A program made the position numbers and the translations under genes. From the NCBI GenBank assembly GCA_913057195.1, contig CAJXNL010000014.1:1-53551 (forward strand): a stretch of DNA of 53,551 bases. The letters run 5' to 3'. Under the pieces are notes generated by a model. That model ran no database searches, was not told the DNA's origin, and worked only from the letters and a program-made list of their open reading frames with translations. Every line of letters starts with the position of its first letter. Within the stretch, counting starts at the first letter, position 1. Source of the stretch: an uncultured Wenzhouxiangella sp. Lineage in GTDB: Bacteria > Pseudomonadota > Gammaproteobacteria > Xanthomonadales > Wenzhouxiangellaceae. Below are positions 18,038 through 27,693 of the stretch, one piece after another.

Positions 18038-18789
18038 CCGCGGTAACGGTCAATCTTGGCCATCAGTTCGCCACGCGACAGCGGCACATCAAGGCGGTGT
18101 TTGGCCAACGAGGCACACAGCCTTGCCACCATGCGCTGACCGGCCCGCGGACGCGTGCCCACGCGTGCGCGATCAAAATCAATGAACCACCAGCGCTCGG
18201 CCTCGTCGCACAGGACATTGTGGGCGTTCAGATCAGGGTGATAGACCCGCGCATCCACCAAGGCCGCCAAGGCCCGCGCGAACCCCGCCCAATCCAACGA
18301 TTGGCCCTGGGCCAGGCGATGGGCCAGCGTCTGCGCGCCGTCGATCCACTGGGTCATCAGCGCCTGTCGGTACCCCCACACACTGAACCGCTCGACGCTG
18401 GCCAGCAGCGGTCGGGGCACCCCCAAGCCTGCTTGATGCAAACGATCGAGCAGCCGAAACTCTCTCAGCGCCCGGGTTCGCTCAAGCCCGTTATAGACGT
18501 AGCGATCTCGACTGATGCGCGCCACCCAGCCGCCGCGCTGATAGCGACGCAGCACCGCACAATCCACCCGCGCGTGGTCTCCAAGCTCAATTAAGACAGA
18601 TCCCCCGCGTCCGCCGAGCCGCTGTCTCACCCGCCCCAATGCATCCCAGTGCGCGCGTCTTGCCCACTCAAGTTCAACCCGATCGAGCTGGCTTTGATCG
18701 TATACCATGGTGACATCACCCGCCGTGGCGTCTGACCCGCGCCATGTCACCATCGAAGCGGGCGTGGGCGTGCGCTCGAGATCAACCAT
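18034..18789 (-). CDS. kdkA: 3-deoxy-D-manno-octulosonic acid (Kdo) kinase KdkA
   Basis: 251 aa from the ATG at 18789; an upstream GTG at 18819 would overlap the divergent glycosyltransferase and is less likely. Lipopolysaccharide-kinase (Kdo/WaaP) fold: catalytic loop HPDLNAHN (184-191) and metal-binding IDFDRAR (203-209), with a Lys/Arg-rich N-lobe. KdkA phosphorylates the first Kdo residue of lipid A-Kdo at O-4, making an acidic inner core. WaaP-type heptose kinase is the alternative, but length and motifs fit KdkA better. Divergent from a GT9 glycosyltransferase, 23 nt apart. Confidence 0.86.
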   Translation of the reverse strand: MVDLERTPTPASMVTWRGSDATAGDVTMVYDQSQLDRVELEWARRAHWDALGRVRQRLGGRGGSVLIELGDHARVDCAVLRRYQRGGWVARISRDRYVYNGLERTRALREFRLLDRLHQAGLGVPRPLLASVERFSVWGYRQALMTQWIDGAQTLAHRLAQGQSLDWAGFARALAALVDARVYHPDLNAHNVLCDEAERWWFIDFDRARVGTRPRAGQRMVARLCASLAKHRLDVPLSRGELMAKIDRYRG

Positions 18790-18812
18790 CGGCGCCGCGT
18801 CTGGATGTATCC

Positions 18813-19883
18813 ATGACACAAGACCATGCCATGACTGATCCTGACCCTCGATCCATCTGTGTGATTCGTTTATCGGCTCTAGGGGACGTGTGCCACACCG
18901 TGGCGATGGTGCGTGCGCTCCGCGATGCCTGGCCCGAGACTGCCATCACCTGGATCATCGGCAAAAAAGAAGCGCCATTGGTTCGCCATATAAAAGACAT
19001 TCGTTTCATTGTATTCGACAAGCGCCGAAACCTTGCGAGTGTGCTGCACATCCGTCGAGCCCTTGCCCAAGAGCACTTTGATGCGCTCATCCTGGCCCAA
19101 ACGTCCTTGCGCGCCAATCTGTTGAGTCTGGCCATTCGCGCCCAACGCCGGGTGGGTTTGGGTGGCCGCCACGCCAAAGAGGGCCATCGGTGGGTGATCA
19201 ACGAAGCGATTGATCTGCCCGAGCGCATCCATCAAGCCGAGGCCATTTTTGCGTTCGCGCCCCATGTGCTCAACCGGCCCTCGATGGCGCTGGGCCAGGT
19301 CAACCGCGCGGTGCCGGTGCCGCCCGAGGCCGAGGCCTTTGCCATCGAGCACCAGCCCCAAGGCCGACACGCGGTCTTGATCTCGCCGTGCTCATCCCAT
19401 CCACAGCGCAACTGGCCGGCCGAGCACTACGCTGAGGTGGCCGATTGGGTCACCGCGCACACCGGCCGTCCGGTGATTCTGATCGGGGGCCCCAGTGAGA
19501 CAGAACGCGCCATGGGTCAGGCCATTGAAGCGGCCTGCAAGCACCCTGTCACCAACCTCATCGGCCAAGACACCCTTGATCAAGCCCTGGCAATGATGGC
19601 GCGGGCGGCGTGCGTCATCACCCCAGACTCGGGACCGGCCCACATGGCCGATGGTTTGGGCACCCCCGTGGTCGGCGTCTATGCGGCCACGCGCGTGGCT
19701 CGCTCGGGTCCTTGGGCATCGCAAACCTGGTGCGTCGATGGTTTCGCCCTCGCCGCCAAGCGCTTTCGCAGCGCCGGCGAAGATCAACTCCCGTGGGCGT
19801 GTCGGATTCAGGCCGACGGCGTGATGAGGGTGGTGCCCCCAGCCGCGGTGATCCAATCGCTCAAACGGTTGTGGGGGCTTTGA
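18813..19883 (+). CDS. Glycosyltransferase family 9 (heptosyltransferase-like)
   Basis: About 356 aa from ATG 18813; ATG 18831 (MTDPDP) is equally possible. The GT9 N-domain begins with ICVIRLSALGDVCHTVAMVRALR, in which the acceptor-side Ala-Leu-Gly-Asp is typical of WaaC/WaaF; the C-domain has SPCSSHPQRNWPAEHYAEV, LIGGPSE and ITPDSGPAHMADGLGTPVVGVY, the ADP-heptose-binding signature. It probably adds heptose (or a related sugar) to the inner core. The S-H-P/RNWP element instead of the usual G/S-RP may reflect another acceptor. Together with divergent kdkA it forms a small LPS-core locus. Confidence 0.82.
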   Translation: MTQDHAMTDPDPRSICVIRLSALGDVCHTVAMVRALRDAWPETAITWIIGKKEAPLVRHIKDIRFIVFDKRRNLASVLHIRRALAQEHFDALILAQTSLRANLLSLAIRAQRRVGLGGRHAKEGHRWVINEAIDLPERIHQAEAIFAFAPHVLNRPSMALGQVNRAVPVPPEAEAFAIEHQPQGRHAVLISPCSSHPQRNWPAEHYAEVADWVTAHTGRPVILIGGPSETERAMGQAIEAACKHPVTNLIGQDTLDQALAMMARAACVITPDSGPAHMADGLGTPVVGVYAATRVARSGPWASQTWCVDGFALAAKRFRSAGEDQLPWACRIQADGVMRVVPPAAVIQSLKRLWGL

Positions 19884-19908
19884 TGCGGGGCCGCTGATGG
19901 GCGACCCA

Positions 19909-20304
19909 TCAGCGGTATTCTGCGTACGACTTCTCTTCAACCAGGCGAGAACCCAAGGCCAGATTGATTTTCTTTTTGACCTCGGCGCGCCGGTCATTGG
20001 TTTGATAGACCGCCCGCGCCAGTTCAATGAATCGATCGTTGAAGTCCTTGTTCGATTCACAGACCCGAATCTCATCTTCGATGGCCCACAGCGACTCATT
20101 GATTGTTTTCAATTCATCGCGCAGCGCGTCCAGGCCCGGCGCTTCGAGGCCAGCATCTGACCAAATCTCACTCAAGACACGCCACTCATGCTCGATGTTG
20201 TCGAGCTTATCGGCATCGGTGATGCGCACGCGCTTGATCTCTAGAATGGTGAGCTTATCGAGAAGCTCACCTGGCGAGACAGGAGCCAACAGTTGCATGA
20301 TCAT
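19909..20304 (-). CDS. DUF6165 family protein
   Basis: 131 aa, soluble, highly charged, no signal or membrane segment. The start PVSPGELLDKLTILEIKRVRI (residues 8-28) and the long helical remainder match the DUF6165 family, whose members often lie near lipopolysaccharide or polysaccharide genes; no biochemical function is established to my knowledge. It starts 8 nt after the pnp stop on the same strand, so it is likely the third gene of rpsO-pnp, and is convergent with the GT9 gene. Confidence 0.8.
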   Translation of the reverse strand: MIMQLLAPVSPGELLDKLTILEIKRVRITDADKLDNIEHEWRVLSEIWSDAGLEAPGLDALRDELKTINESLWAIEDEIRVCESNKDFNDRFIELARAVYQTNDRRAEVKKKINLALGSRLVEEKSYAEYR

Positions 20305-20312
20305 CGCCCCGC

Positions 20313-22427
20313 TTATTCGGACGCGTCGCTGTCGCCACCGCCTTTGTTCAGCGACTTCATCGACAGACGGATCCGGCCTTGCTTATCGACTTCCAAGACC
20401 TCGACTTTGACTTTGTCGCCCTCGGACAAGGCATCAGAGACGTTTTCAACGCGCTCATCTGAGATCTGCGAGATGTGAACCAACCCGTCTTTGCCCGGCA
20501 AGATCGTCACGAAGGCACCGAAGTTCATGATCTTGGTCACCGTGCCCTCATACACCGCACCCACCTCCACATCGGTGGTGATCTGTTCAATCCGGTGGCG
20601 CGCCTCATCGGCGGCCTCTTTGTTGACCGAGGCGATGGTGACCGTCCCATCGTCTTGAATGTCAATGGTGGTCCCGGTTTCTTCGGTGATTGCACGAATT
20701 GTTGCCCCACCCTTGCCGATCACATCCCGAATCTTGTCGGGGTGGACCTTGATGGTGAACAATCGCGGCGCGTACTGGCTCATCTCTTGACGCGGCTCGT
20801 TGATGCACTGGTTCATGTGATCCAAGATGTGCTTGCGGCCTTCTTTGGCCTGCGCCAGGGCCACCTGCATGATCTCTTGGGTGATGCCATCGATCTTGAT
20901 GTCCATCTGCAGCGCCGTGACCCCGTCCTCGGTGCCCGCCACTTTAAAGTCCATGTCCCCCAAATGGTCCTCATCGCCCAGGATGTCACTCAACACCGCA
21001 AACCGATCCGCGTCCTTGATCAGGCCCATGGCAATGCCCGCCACCGGCGCTTTGATCGGCACCCCGGCATCCATCATCGCCAAAGAGCTGCCACACACGC
21101 TGGCCATCGAACTTGATCCGTTGGACTCGGTGACCTCTGAGACCAACCGCAGCACGTAGGGGAAATCCTCAGGCTTGGGCAACACCGCCACCAAAGCGCG
21201 TTTGGCCAGTCGGCCGTGACCAATTTCGCGGCGCTTGGGCCCGAGCATGAAGCTGGTCTCCCCAACACAAAACGGCGGGAAGTTGTAGTGAAGCATGAAC
21301 TGGTCTTTGTACTCGCCTTCGATCGCATCAATGATCTGCGCATCGCGCCCCGTGCCCAGGGTGGCCACCACCATCGCTTGGGTCTCGCCACGGGTGAACA
21401 AAGCCGACCCATGGGTTCTGGGGAAAATGGAGGTGTGCATATCCAAAGGCCGCACCGTGGTCAAGTCGCGGCCATCGATTCTGGGGTGACCCGACAGCAC
21501 CCGATCGCGAACATAATGCTTTTCCAAAGCCGAGAACGCATCGCCGACTTCACCGGCGTCCAACGCCTGGGCATCGTCTTCGGGGCACAGCTGATCAATG
21601 ACGCGTTTTTTAAGCGCATTAATCGCTTCGCGGCGCTGCACTTTGTCGGTGTGTTGATAAGCCTCATGCAAATCATCTCCGACAAGCGCTTTGACTCGAT
21701 CGGCGACGCCTTCAGGTTTGGGTTCGGGCTGCCAATCCCAAGCGGGCTTGCCGGCCTCAGCCGCCAACTCAGCGATGGCTTGGATGGCCACTTGCATCTG
21801 CTCGTGACCAAACGTCACCGCGCCGAGCATTTCTTCTTCGGTCAACAAGTCCGCCTCAGACTCCACCATCAACACCGCCTTGGAGGTGCCGGCCACCACC
21901 AGGTCAAGCCGCGAGTCTTGAAGCTGCGTTTGGGTGGGGTTTAAGACGTAATTGCCGTCGACAAAGCCGACCCGCGCACCCGCAATGGGCCCTTGGAAAG
22001 GCACGCCCGCCAGGGCGAGGGCCGCCGAGGCGCCCAGCATCGCCGGGATATCGCCATCGACTTCCGGATTGGACGACATGACCGTGGCGATGACTTGAAT
22101 CTCGTTGTAGAACTCATCGGGAAACAGTGGACGGATGGGCCGATCAATCAGCCGCGAGGTCAACGTTTCTTTTTCGGTGGGCCGGCCTTCGCGCTTGAAA
22201 AATCCACCTGGGATTTTGCCGGCGGCGTAAAACTTTTCTTGGTAATTGACCGTCAGTGGGAAGAAGGCCTGGCCAGGCTTGGCCTCTTTTCGGGCGACGG
22301 CGGTGACCAACAGCACGGTGTCGTTCATGTTGATCAAGACCGCGCCATCGGCTTGACGCGCCACGTGGCCGGTTTCAATGGTCACATTGTGCTCGCCGAA
22401 CTGAAAGGTTTTGGTGTGCTTATTCAC
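20313..22427 (-). CDS. pnp: Polyribonucleotide nucleotidyltransferase (PNPase)
   Basis: 704 aa (E. coli 711). Two RNase PH domains (about 10-220 and 310-545, with [10 protein letters not shown] and [17 protein letters not shown]), an alpha-helical linker, a KH domain ([21 protein letters not shown]) and an S1 domain ([13 protein letters not shown]). PNPase degrades RNA 3' to 5' by phosphorolysis as a trimer and is a degradosome component. The order rpsO-terminator-pnp matches E. coli; in that species the intervening hairpin region is the site of RNase III-dependent PNPase autocontrol. Confidence 0.97.
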   Translation of the reverse strand: MNKHTKTFQFGEHNVTIETGHVARQADGAVLINMNDTVLLVTAVARKEAKPGQAFFPLTVNYQEKFYAAGKIPGGFFKREGRPTEKETLTSRLIDRPIRPLFPDEFYNEIQVIATVMSSNPEVDGDIPAMLGASAALALAGVPFQGPIAGARVGFVDGNYVLNPTQTQLQDSRLDLVVAGTSKAVLMVESEADLLTEEEMLGAVTFGHEQMQVAIQAIAELAAEAGKPAWDWQPEPKPEGVADRVKALVGDDLHEAYQHTDKVQRREAINALKKRVIDQLCPEDDAQALDAGEVGDAFSALEKHYVRDRVLSGHPRIDGRDLTTVRPLDMHTSIFPRTHGSALFTRGETQAMVVATLGTGRDAQIIDAIEGEYKDQFMLHYNFPPFCVGETSFMLGPKRREIGHGRLAKRALVAVLPKPEDFPYVLRLVSEVTESNGSSSMASVCGSSLAMMDAGVPIKAPVAGIAMGLIKDADRFAVLSDILGDEDHLGDMDFKVAGTEDGVTALQMDIKIDGITQEIMQVALAQAKEGRKHILDHMNQCINEPRQEMSQYAPRLFTIKVHPDKIRDVIGKGGATIRAITEETGTTIDIQDDGTVTIASVNKEAADEARHRIEQITTDVEVGAVYEGTVTKIMNFGAFVTILPGKDGLVHISQISDERVENVSDALSEGDKVKVEVLEVDKQGRIRLSMKSLNKGGGDSDASE

Positions 22428-22460
22428 TTAATTGGACTCCAATTGTCTCTTATTCAATGC

Positions 22461-22496
22461 AAAACACCCCGGGACAGCGAGGCTGCCGGGGTGTTT
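22461..22496 (-). terminator. Hairpin/terminator between rpsO and pnp
   Basis: An 11-bp stem (AAACACCCCGG / CCGGGGTGTTT; 22462-22472 and 22486-22496) with a 13-nt loop that can pair further (CAG/CTG), followed on the minus strand by TTTT. It resembles the partial terminator between rpsO and pnp in E. coli and probably sets the S15:PNPase ratio. Confidence 0.8.
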
Positions 22497-22528
22497 CAAA
22501 GGCTTTCTCAAAATAGTGAGGCCGGATC

Positions 22529-22798
22529 TTAACGGCGCAGACCCAGCCGCCCGATCAAATCGCGATAGCGCTGGATGTCTTTTTTCTTCACATAATCGAG
22601 CAAAGAACGGCGCTGGTTGACCAGCTTTAAAAGACCCCGACGCGAATGGTGGTCTTTTTTGTGCTCAGCAAAATGCTCGGTGAGGTGCTCAATTCGCGCG
22701 GTCAAAAGCGCCACTTGGACTTCGGGTGACCCCGTGTCTCCTTGTGACAGCTGGTGGGTTTTCACCACCTCCGCTTTTTTTTCTGCAGTCAACGACAT
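22529..22798 (-). CDS. rpsO: 30S ribosomal protein S15
   Basis: 89 aa from the ATG at 22798 ([11 protein letters not shown]), the exact family length; a longer frame upstream adds 8 non-conserved residues. Conserved S15 segments: [33 protein letters not shown] and the C-terminal [14 protein letters not shown]15 binds 16S rRNA helices 20-22 early in 30S assembly. It is normally downstream of truB; here it leads an independent rpsO-pnp unit with its own promoter and a long leader. Confidence 0.97.
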   Translation of the reverse strand: MSLTAEKKAEVVKTHQLSQGDTGSPEVQVALLTARIEHLTEHFAEHKKDHHSRRGLLKLVNQRRSLLDYVKKKDIQRYRDLIGRLGLRR

Positions 22799-22981
22799 GG
22801 CCTGTGATCTCTCCAGCCTCATTTGTAAGTGGGTTGATCTTAACTAAAAGATCAACAAATAACGCGACCGGGCTTTTCCTTAAAGCCTGCTCAAGTCCCC
22901 CAGCACGCCGATTTTTTTCCAAAGCCACGGCGTGTGGTGGCGAACAGTCTTGGAGCAAAAGCCCCGATCGCACGATGTAAG
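22799..22981 (-). promoter_or_regulatory. Structured rpsO 5' leader (about 183 nt)
   Basis: This is the gene-free part between the predicted start at about 22981 and the rpsO ATG. On the minus strand it can form, in order: CACGCCG / CGGCGTG around a T/A-rich loop; GGCTTT-aagga-AAAGCC; and a perfect 9-bp hairpin GTTGATCTT / AAGATCAAC (22856-22848 and 22841-22833, 6-nt loop) about 35 nt before the ATG. S15 represses its own mRNA in many bacteria through unrelated leader structures, so an autoregulatory role is likely but not shown. Confidence 0.5.
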
Positions 22982-22987
22982 CACGCT

Positions 22988-23017
22988 ATTGTAGCCTTTT
23001 ATTTGGGTGGCTGACAA
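22988..23017 (-). promoter_or_regulatory. Candidate rpsO promoter
   Basis: -35 TTGTCA (23017-23012), 18-bp spacer, -10 TACAAT (22993-22988); each hexamer has one mismatch to consensus. Between here and liuB (23018-23183) I see no gene; a TAAAAT at 23105-23110 could be a weak liuB -10 but has no -35. Confidence 0.65.
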
Positions 23018-23183
23018 GTCGATTCCACGGCGCAGGCCAACCGGCAAGGGCCCAAACCGAATTGATGGTCCGCACCCGAATCCGACCTCGGCGCCAATTC
23101 ACGCTAAAATGCCAAGACCTTGAGGTCATGGTGCCCGCCGCGCCAGATCGTATCAAGAACGACCACACCCGGGAGTCCCGCCA

Positions 23184-24800
23184 ATGGCGACATTGACAAG
23201 CCAGATCAACCCACATGAGGCCGAATTTCAAGCGCGTCAGACGCACCATCGGGCCTTGGCGGAGGACCTGGCCGCGCTCAGACAGCGACTGGCCGAGGGC
23301 GGATCGCCGGCCGCTCGGGCCAAACACACCGAACGCGGCAAACGCCTGCCGCGCGAGCGGATTGACCTGCTGCTCGACCCTGGAAGCCCATTTTTGGAGG
23401 TGGCCCCGCTGGCGGCGCACGGCTTGTATGACGACAGCGCGCCGGGCGCGGGCGTGATTGCCGGCATCGGGCGCATTCACGATCGCTTGTGCATGGTCGT
23501 GGCCAACGACGCCACCGTCAAGGGCGGCACTTACTATCCGATGACCGTTAAAAAACATCTGCGCGCTCAAGAGATTGCATTGGAAAACCACCTGCCCTGT
23601 CTCTACCTGGTCGATTCAGGCGGGGCGTTTTTGCCGCTGCAAGATGAGGTCTTTCCCGATCGCGATCACTTTGGACGGATTTTTTATAACCAAACCCGAC
23701 TGTCTGCGCTGAACATCCCTCAGATCGCTGTGGTCATGGGCTCTTGCACCGCAGGTGGGGCCTATGTCCCGGCGATGTGCGATGAGGCCATCATCGTCAA
23801 AAACCAAGGCACCATTTTCTTGGGCGGCCCGCCGTTGGTGAAAGCCGCCACGGGCGAAGAGGTCGACGCCGAAACCCTGGGCGGCGGGGATGTCCACACC
23901 CGCCTGTCGGGCGTTGCAGATCACTTGGCCGACAGCGACGATCACGCCCTGGCTTTGGCCCGTGATCTGGTCTCACACCTCAATCGCCCCAGCGCGCCAC
24001 CGCCGCCACAAACGCCACAGCCGCCGCTGTTTGATGCCGAAGACCTCTACGGGATTGTCCCCACCGACACCCGCTATCCTTACGACGTCACCGAGGTCAT
24101 CGCGCGGCTGGTGGACGCATCCGCGTTTGTCGAGTTTAAGGCCCGCTTCGGCACCAGCTTGGTGTGTGGGTTTGCGCACATCGAAGGCTACCCGGTGGGC
24201 ATCGTGGCCAACAACGGCATTTTGTTTGGTGAGTCGGCACAAAAAGGCGCGCACTTTATTGAACTGTGCAATCAGCGCGGCATTCCCCTGGTCTTTTTAC
24301 AAAACATCACCGGCTTTATGGTGGGTCAAGCCTATGAGCACGGCGGCATTGCCAAAGACGGCGCGAAGATGGTCACCGCCGTGGCCAACGCCAAAGTGCC
24401 CAAGTTCACGGTCATCATCGGCGGCTCATTTGGCGCGGGCAACTACGCGATGTGTGGGCGCGCCTACCAACCCAGGTTTCTATGGACCTGGCCCAATGCA
24501 CGGATCTCAGTGATGGGCGGCGAACAAGCCGCCAGCGTCTTGGCCACGGTCAAACGCGACGCCATCGAGGCCCAAGGCGAGTCATGGTCTACCGAGGACG
24601 AGGCGGCGTTTAAAGCCCCGATCCAAGAGACCTATGAGCGTCAAGGCCATCCTTACTACGCGTCCGCACGTCTTTGGGACGATGGCGTGATCGACCCCAA
24701 AGACACCCGCCAAGTGCTGGCTTTGGCCCTGGCCACCGCGGATCAGGCCAAAGCCTTCGACAATCACCGCGCCATGGATTATGGCGTGTTCAGGATGTAG
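23184..24800 (+). CDS. liuB: Methylcrotonyl-CoA carboxylase beta subunit (carboxyltransferase)
   Basis: 538 aa, family about 535. Crotonase-fold carboxyltransferase with [31 protein letters not shown] (the acyl-CoA site), [11 protein letters not shown] and [16 protein letters not shown], and the MCC-type end DYGVFRM. It transfers carboxyl from biotin to 3-methylcrotonyl-CoA, giving 3-methylglutaconyl-CoA in leucine breakdown. SD GGGAG before the ATG. First gene of liuB-liuC-liuD. Geranyl-CoA carboxylase is the nearest alternative; adjacency to a LiuC-type hydratase favours MCC. Confidence 0.92.
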   Translation: MATLTSQINPHEAEFQARQTHHRALAEDLAALRQRLAEGGSPAARAKHTERGKRLPRERIDLLLDPGSPFLEVAPLAAHGLYDDSAPGAGVIAGIGRIHDRLCMVVANDATVKGGTYYPMTVKKHLRAQEIALENHLPCLYLVDSGGAFLPLQDEVFPDRDHFGRIFYNQTRLSALNIPQIAVVMGSCTAGGAYVPAMCDEAIIVKNQGTIFLGGPPLVKAATGEEVDAETLGGGDVHTRLSGVADHLADSDDHALALARDLVSHLNRPSAPPPPQTPQPPLFDAEDLYGIVPTDTRYPYDVTEVIARLVDASAFVEFKARFGTSLVCGFAHIEGYPVGIVANNGILFGESAQKGAHFIELCNQRGIPLVFLQNITGFMVGQAYEHGGIAKDGAKMVTAVANAKVPKFTVIIGGSFGAGNYAMCGRAYQPRFLWTWPNARISVMGGEQAASVLATVKRDAIEAQGESWSTEDEAAFKAPIQETYERQGHPYYASARLWDDGVIDPKDTRQVLALALATADQAKAFDNHRAMDYGVFRM

Positions 24801-24803
24801 ACC

Positions 24804-25631
24804 ATGACCCAAGAGCCGCCCCCCACCCATGCGTCGTCGCCCGTGATGCTCGCCCACGATGCTCGGGGCGTGGCCACGTTGACCCTGAACCGGCCCCAAG
24901 TGCACAACGCCTTCAACGCCGAGGTGGTCACGGCGTTGACAGACACCTTCAATGCCATGCACGCCGATCCGCCCAGAGCGTTGGTGCTCACCGGCGCGGG
25001 CGCCAGCTTTTCTGCCGGGGCGGACCTCAACTGGATGCAGGCCATGGTCCATGCCAGCCAAGCCGACAACGTGGCCGACGCAAGGCGCCTGGCCCAGATG
25101 TTTCGCCACCTCGACACCCTCCCGTGCCCCACCGTGGCCCGAGTCAACGGCGCTGCCGTGGGCGGTGGCGTGGGCCTGATTGCCTGCTGCGATCTGGCGG
25201 TGGCCATCGAGGACGCGCGCTTGGGCTTAAGTGAGGTTCGCCTGGGACTGAGCCCCGCCACCATCGCGCCATTCGTGGTCGCCAAAATGGGCCTGGCTCA
25301 GGCTCGGCGCTGGATGCTCACCGCCGAGCGCTTCGATGCCAAGCAGGCGGTGGCCCTTGGCCTGATCACCGACATCACGCCGGCCGATCAGCTCGATGGC
25401 CACATTGAGGATCTGTTGGCGCTGCTGTTGGCCGGTGGCCCCAGCGCACAGGCCCACACCAAAGCCATTCTTCGCGCGCTGTCCACACTGAACGACCCTG
25501 ACGCCATCGATCAAGCCACCGCCGAATGCATCGGCGCGCTGCGGGTCTCGCCCGAGGGCCAAGAGGGTTTGCGGGCGTTTCTGGACAAGCGCGCGCCCCA
25601 GTGGTTCAGCACCACCCACACTGACCCATGA
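24804..25631 (+). CDS. liuC: Methylglutaconyl-CoA hydratase
   Basis: 275 aa crotonase-family protein. Oxyanion-hole segment SAGADLNWMQ, with GADLNWM typical of methylglutaconyl-CoA hydratases, then NGAAVGGGVGL and LSEVRLGLSPATI, which replace the usual catalytic-Glu segments of enoyl-CoA hydratase with the AUH/LiuC pattern. It hydrates 3-methylglutaconyl-CoA to (S)-HMG-CoA. It begins 3 nt after liuB and overlaps liuD by 4 nt (ATGA), so it is translationally coupled. Confidence 0.9.
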   Translation: MTQEPPPTHASSPVMLAHDARGVATLTLNRPQVHNAFNAEVVTALTDTFNAMHADPPRALVLTGAGASFSAGADLNWMQAMVHASQADNVADARRLAQMFRHLDTLPCPTVARVNGAAVGGGVGLIACCDLAVAIEDARLGLSEVRLGLSPATIAPFVVAKMGLAQARRWMLTAERFDAKQAVALGLITDITPADQLDGHIEDLLALLLAGGPSAQAHTKAILRALSTLNDPDAIDQATAECIGALRVSPEGQEGLRAFLDKRAPQWFSTTHTDP

Positions 25632-27691
25632 GCGCCATGGGCCGGGTACTGATCGCCAACCGCGGCGAAATCGCGTGTCGGATCATTGACAGCTGCCAGC
25701 GCATGGGCCTGATCGCCATTGCGGTCTACGCTGAGCCTGACCGGCATGCGCGCCACGTTCGCTTGGCCGACCAAGCGCTGGGCATTGGCCCGGCTTTGGC
25801 CCGAGACTCCTATCTCAATATTGATGCGATCATCCAAGCCGCGCGCGACAGCCAGGCCGATGCCATTCACCCCGGCTATGGATTCTTAGCCGAAAACGCC
25901 GACTTTGCCCAAGCAGTCATCGATGCGGGGTTGGTCTTCATTGGACCCCACCCCGAGACCATTCGGACCATGGGGTCCAAAGCAAAAGCCAAAGCGCTGC
26001 TCGGTCCAGAAGGCGTGCCGTTGATCCCGGGCTTTCATGGTGACGCCTCGTCAGACGAGGCCTTGATCGATGCCGCACAAGCGCTGGGCATGCCGCTGAT
26101 GGTCAAAGCCGCCGCCGGCGGTGGAGGCAAAGGCATGCGCATTGTCAAAGACCCCGAGGAGATCGCCGATCATTTGCAGGCGGCCCGACGCGAGGCCCAA
26201 GCCGCCTTTGGCGACGATCGGCTGATTCTTGAGCGCTATCTCAATCGGCCCCGACACATTGAGGCCCAAATCTTAGGTGACATGCATGGCCGGGTGATTC
26301 ATTTGTATGAGCGTGACTGCTCCAGCCAGCGACGCCACCAAAAAGTGATCGAGGAGGCCCCCGCCTCGCGCCTTGACCCCAATCTTCGCCAAGCGCTTTT
26401 GGACGCGGCCGTGCAGGCTGGACAAGCGGTCGGCTATGTCGGCGCGGGCACGGTGGAGTTCTTGGTCGACGAAGACAGCGCGTCGTTTTATTTTTTGGAG
26501 ATGAACACACGTCTACAAGTCGAGCATCCCGTCACCGAATTGATCACCGGATTCGACTTGGTCGAATGGCAGCTTAAAATTGCCATGGGTGAGGCACTGC
26601 CCGCACAAGAGACCGTGTTGCCACCGACCGGCCACGCGTTCGAAGCAAGGGTGTATGCCGAAGATCCCGCACGCGGATTTTTGCCTGCCACTGGCACTAT
26701 ACGAGCGGTGCATTGGCCCGCGGATGTGCGCATTGACAGCGGCATTGACGCGGGCGATGCCGTGGGCATCGACTACGACCCGCTGCTTGCCAAAGTGATC
26801 GTCCATGGCCCTGACCGAGCGAGCGCTTTGGAGAAGCTCCAGCGGGCTTTGGCGACGTGTTGGATCGATGGGGTGACCACCAACCTGGGTTTTTTGAGTG
26901 CGCTTGCCGCCGATCCAATGATGGTGGCGGGCACGGTGGACACCGGCCACCTGGATCGGGCACTGGCCAATCAACTCGCGCCCGATGCGCGCCTCGACAA
27001 CACCGCGGCGATGATTGGCGCATCGCTCTGGGCGCAATATGAGCAGCGACGGCTCCACCAGCGCCTGGGCGCCAATCCTTGGGCGGCCTCCACCGGCTGG
27101 CGCGCCAGCTTGCCCTCGATGGGCCAAACCTGGTGGGTGGCATCGCTGGATCAACCCGACCAGCCCCCCACGGCCATTGCCCTGTTAGATCACGGCCAAG
27201 GCGCCCGCGTTGAGCGCGACAGCGATCAAAGTGACGGCCATGAAGCCGGCCGCGTCTACCCCATCGAGTGGCATGCTTTGCATTGGACCGAAAGCTCTTA
27301 CCACACCCTCGTCGAGATCAGCTTAAGCATCGACCACCACACCATCGATGCCATGGCCCATCTTCATCCGCGCGGTCACGTGGAGTGGGTCAGCGGCGGC
27401 CAACGATATCGGGTCGCCATCCAGCAGCAGTGGCTGGGTCGGGAGGATCAGATCGAAGCCACGGGGGCAATCACCGCCCCCATGCCAGGCCAAGTCACCG
27501 CCCTTCATGCCCGCGTGGGCCAAACGGTCCAAACCGGCGAGCTGTTGGCGCTGATGGAGGCGATGAAAATGGAGCTGTCTATCCGCGCACCAATCGATGG
27601 CACGGTGGCTGCGGTCCATGTGCGCGTCGCCGATCGCGTGGACGCCGCCGCTGCCCTGATCAACATCGACCCTGCCGACAACGACAGCTAA
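25628..27691 (+). CDS. liuD: Methylcrotonyl-CoA carboxylase alpha subunit (biotin carboxylase + biotin carrier)
   Basis: 687 aa, family about 660-670. Biotin carboxylase domain (about 5-450): ANRGEIACRI, HPGYGFLAENADFA, the ATP-grasp AAAGGGGKGMR, ERDCSSQRRHQKVIEEAP and MNTRLQVEHPVTE. A middle domain of low similarity precedes the C-terminal biotinyl domain, with biotin-accepting K647 in EAMKMEL. It carboxylates biotin with ATP and bicarbonate and partners LiuB. Its stop lies 2 nt from the convergent parC stop. Confidence 0.92.
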   Translation: MSAMGRVLIANRGEIACRIIDSCQRMGLIAIAVYAEPDRHARHVRLADQALGIGPALARDSYLNIDAIIQAARDSQADAIHPGYGFLAENADFAQAVIDAGLVFIGPHPETIRTMGSKAKAKALLGPEGVPLIPGFHGDASSDEALIDAAQALGMPLMVKAAAGGGGKGMRIVKDPEEIADHLQAARREAQAAFGDDRLILERYLNRPRHIEAQILGDMHGRVIHLYERDCSSQRRHQKVIEEAPASRLDPNLRQALLDAAVQAGQAVGYVGAGTVEFLVDEDSASFYFLEMNTRLQVEHPVTELITGFDLVEWQLKIAMGEALPAQETVLPPTGHAFEARVYAEDPARGFLPATGTIRAVHWPADVRIDSGIDAGDAVGIDYDPLLAKVIVHGPDRASALEKLQRALATCWIDGVTTNLGFLSALAADPMMVAGTVDTGHLDRALANQLAPDARLDNTAAMIGASLWAQYEQRRLHQRLGANPWAASTGWRASLPSMGQTWWVASLDQPDQPPTAIALLDHGQGARVERDSDQSDGHEAGRVYPIEWHALHWTESSYHTLVEISLSIDHHTIDAMAHLHPRGHVEWVSGGQRYRVAIQQQWLGREDQIEATGAITAPMPGQVTALHARVGQTVQTGELLALMEAMKMELSIRAPIDGTVAAVHVRVADRVDAAAALINIDPADNDS

Positions 27692-27693
27692 GC

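Noticed and set aside
18789-18819. GTG start extending kdkA by 10 codons
   Set aside because: It would overlap the divergent glycosyltransferase start, and the added residues are not conserved in the family as I know it.
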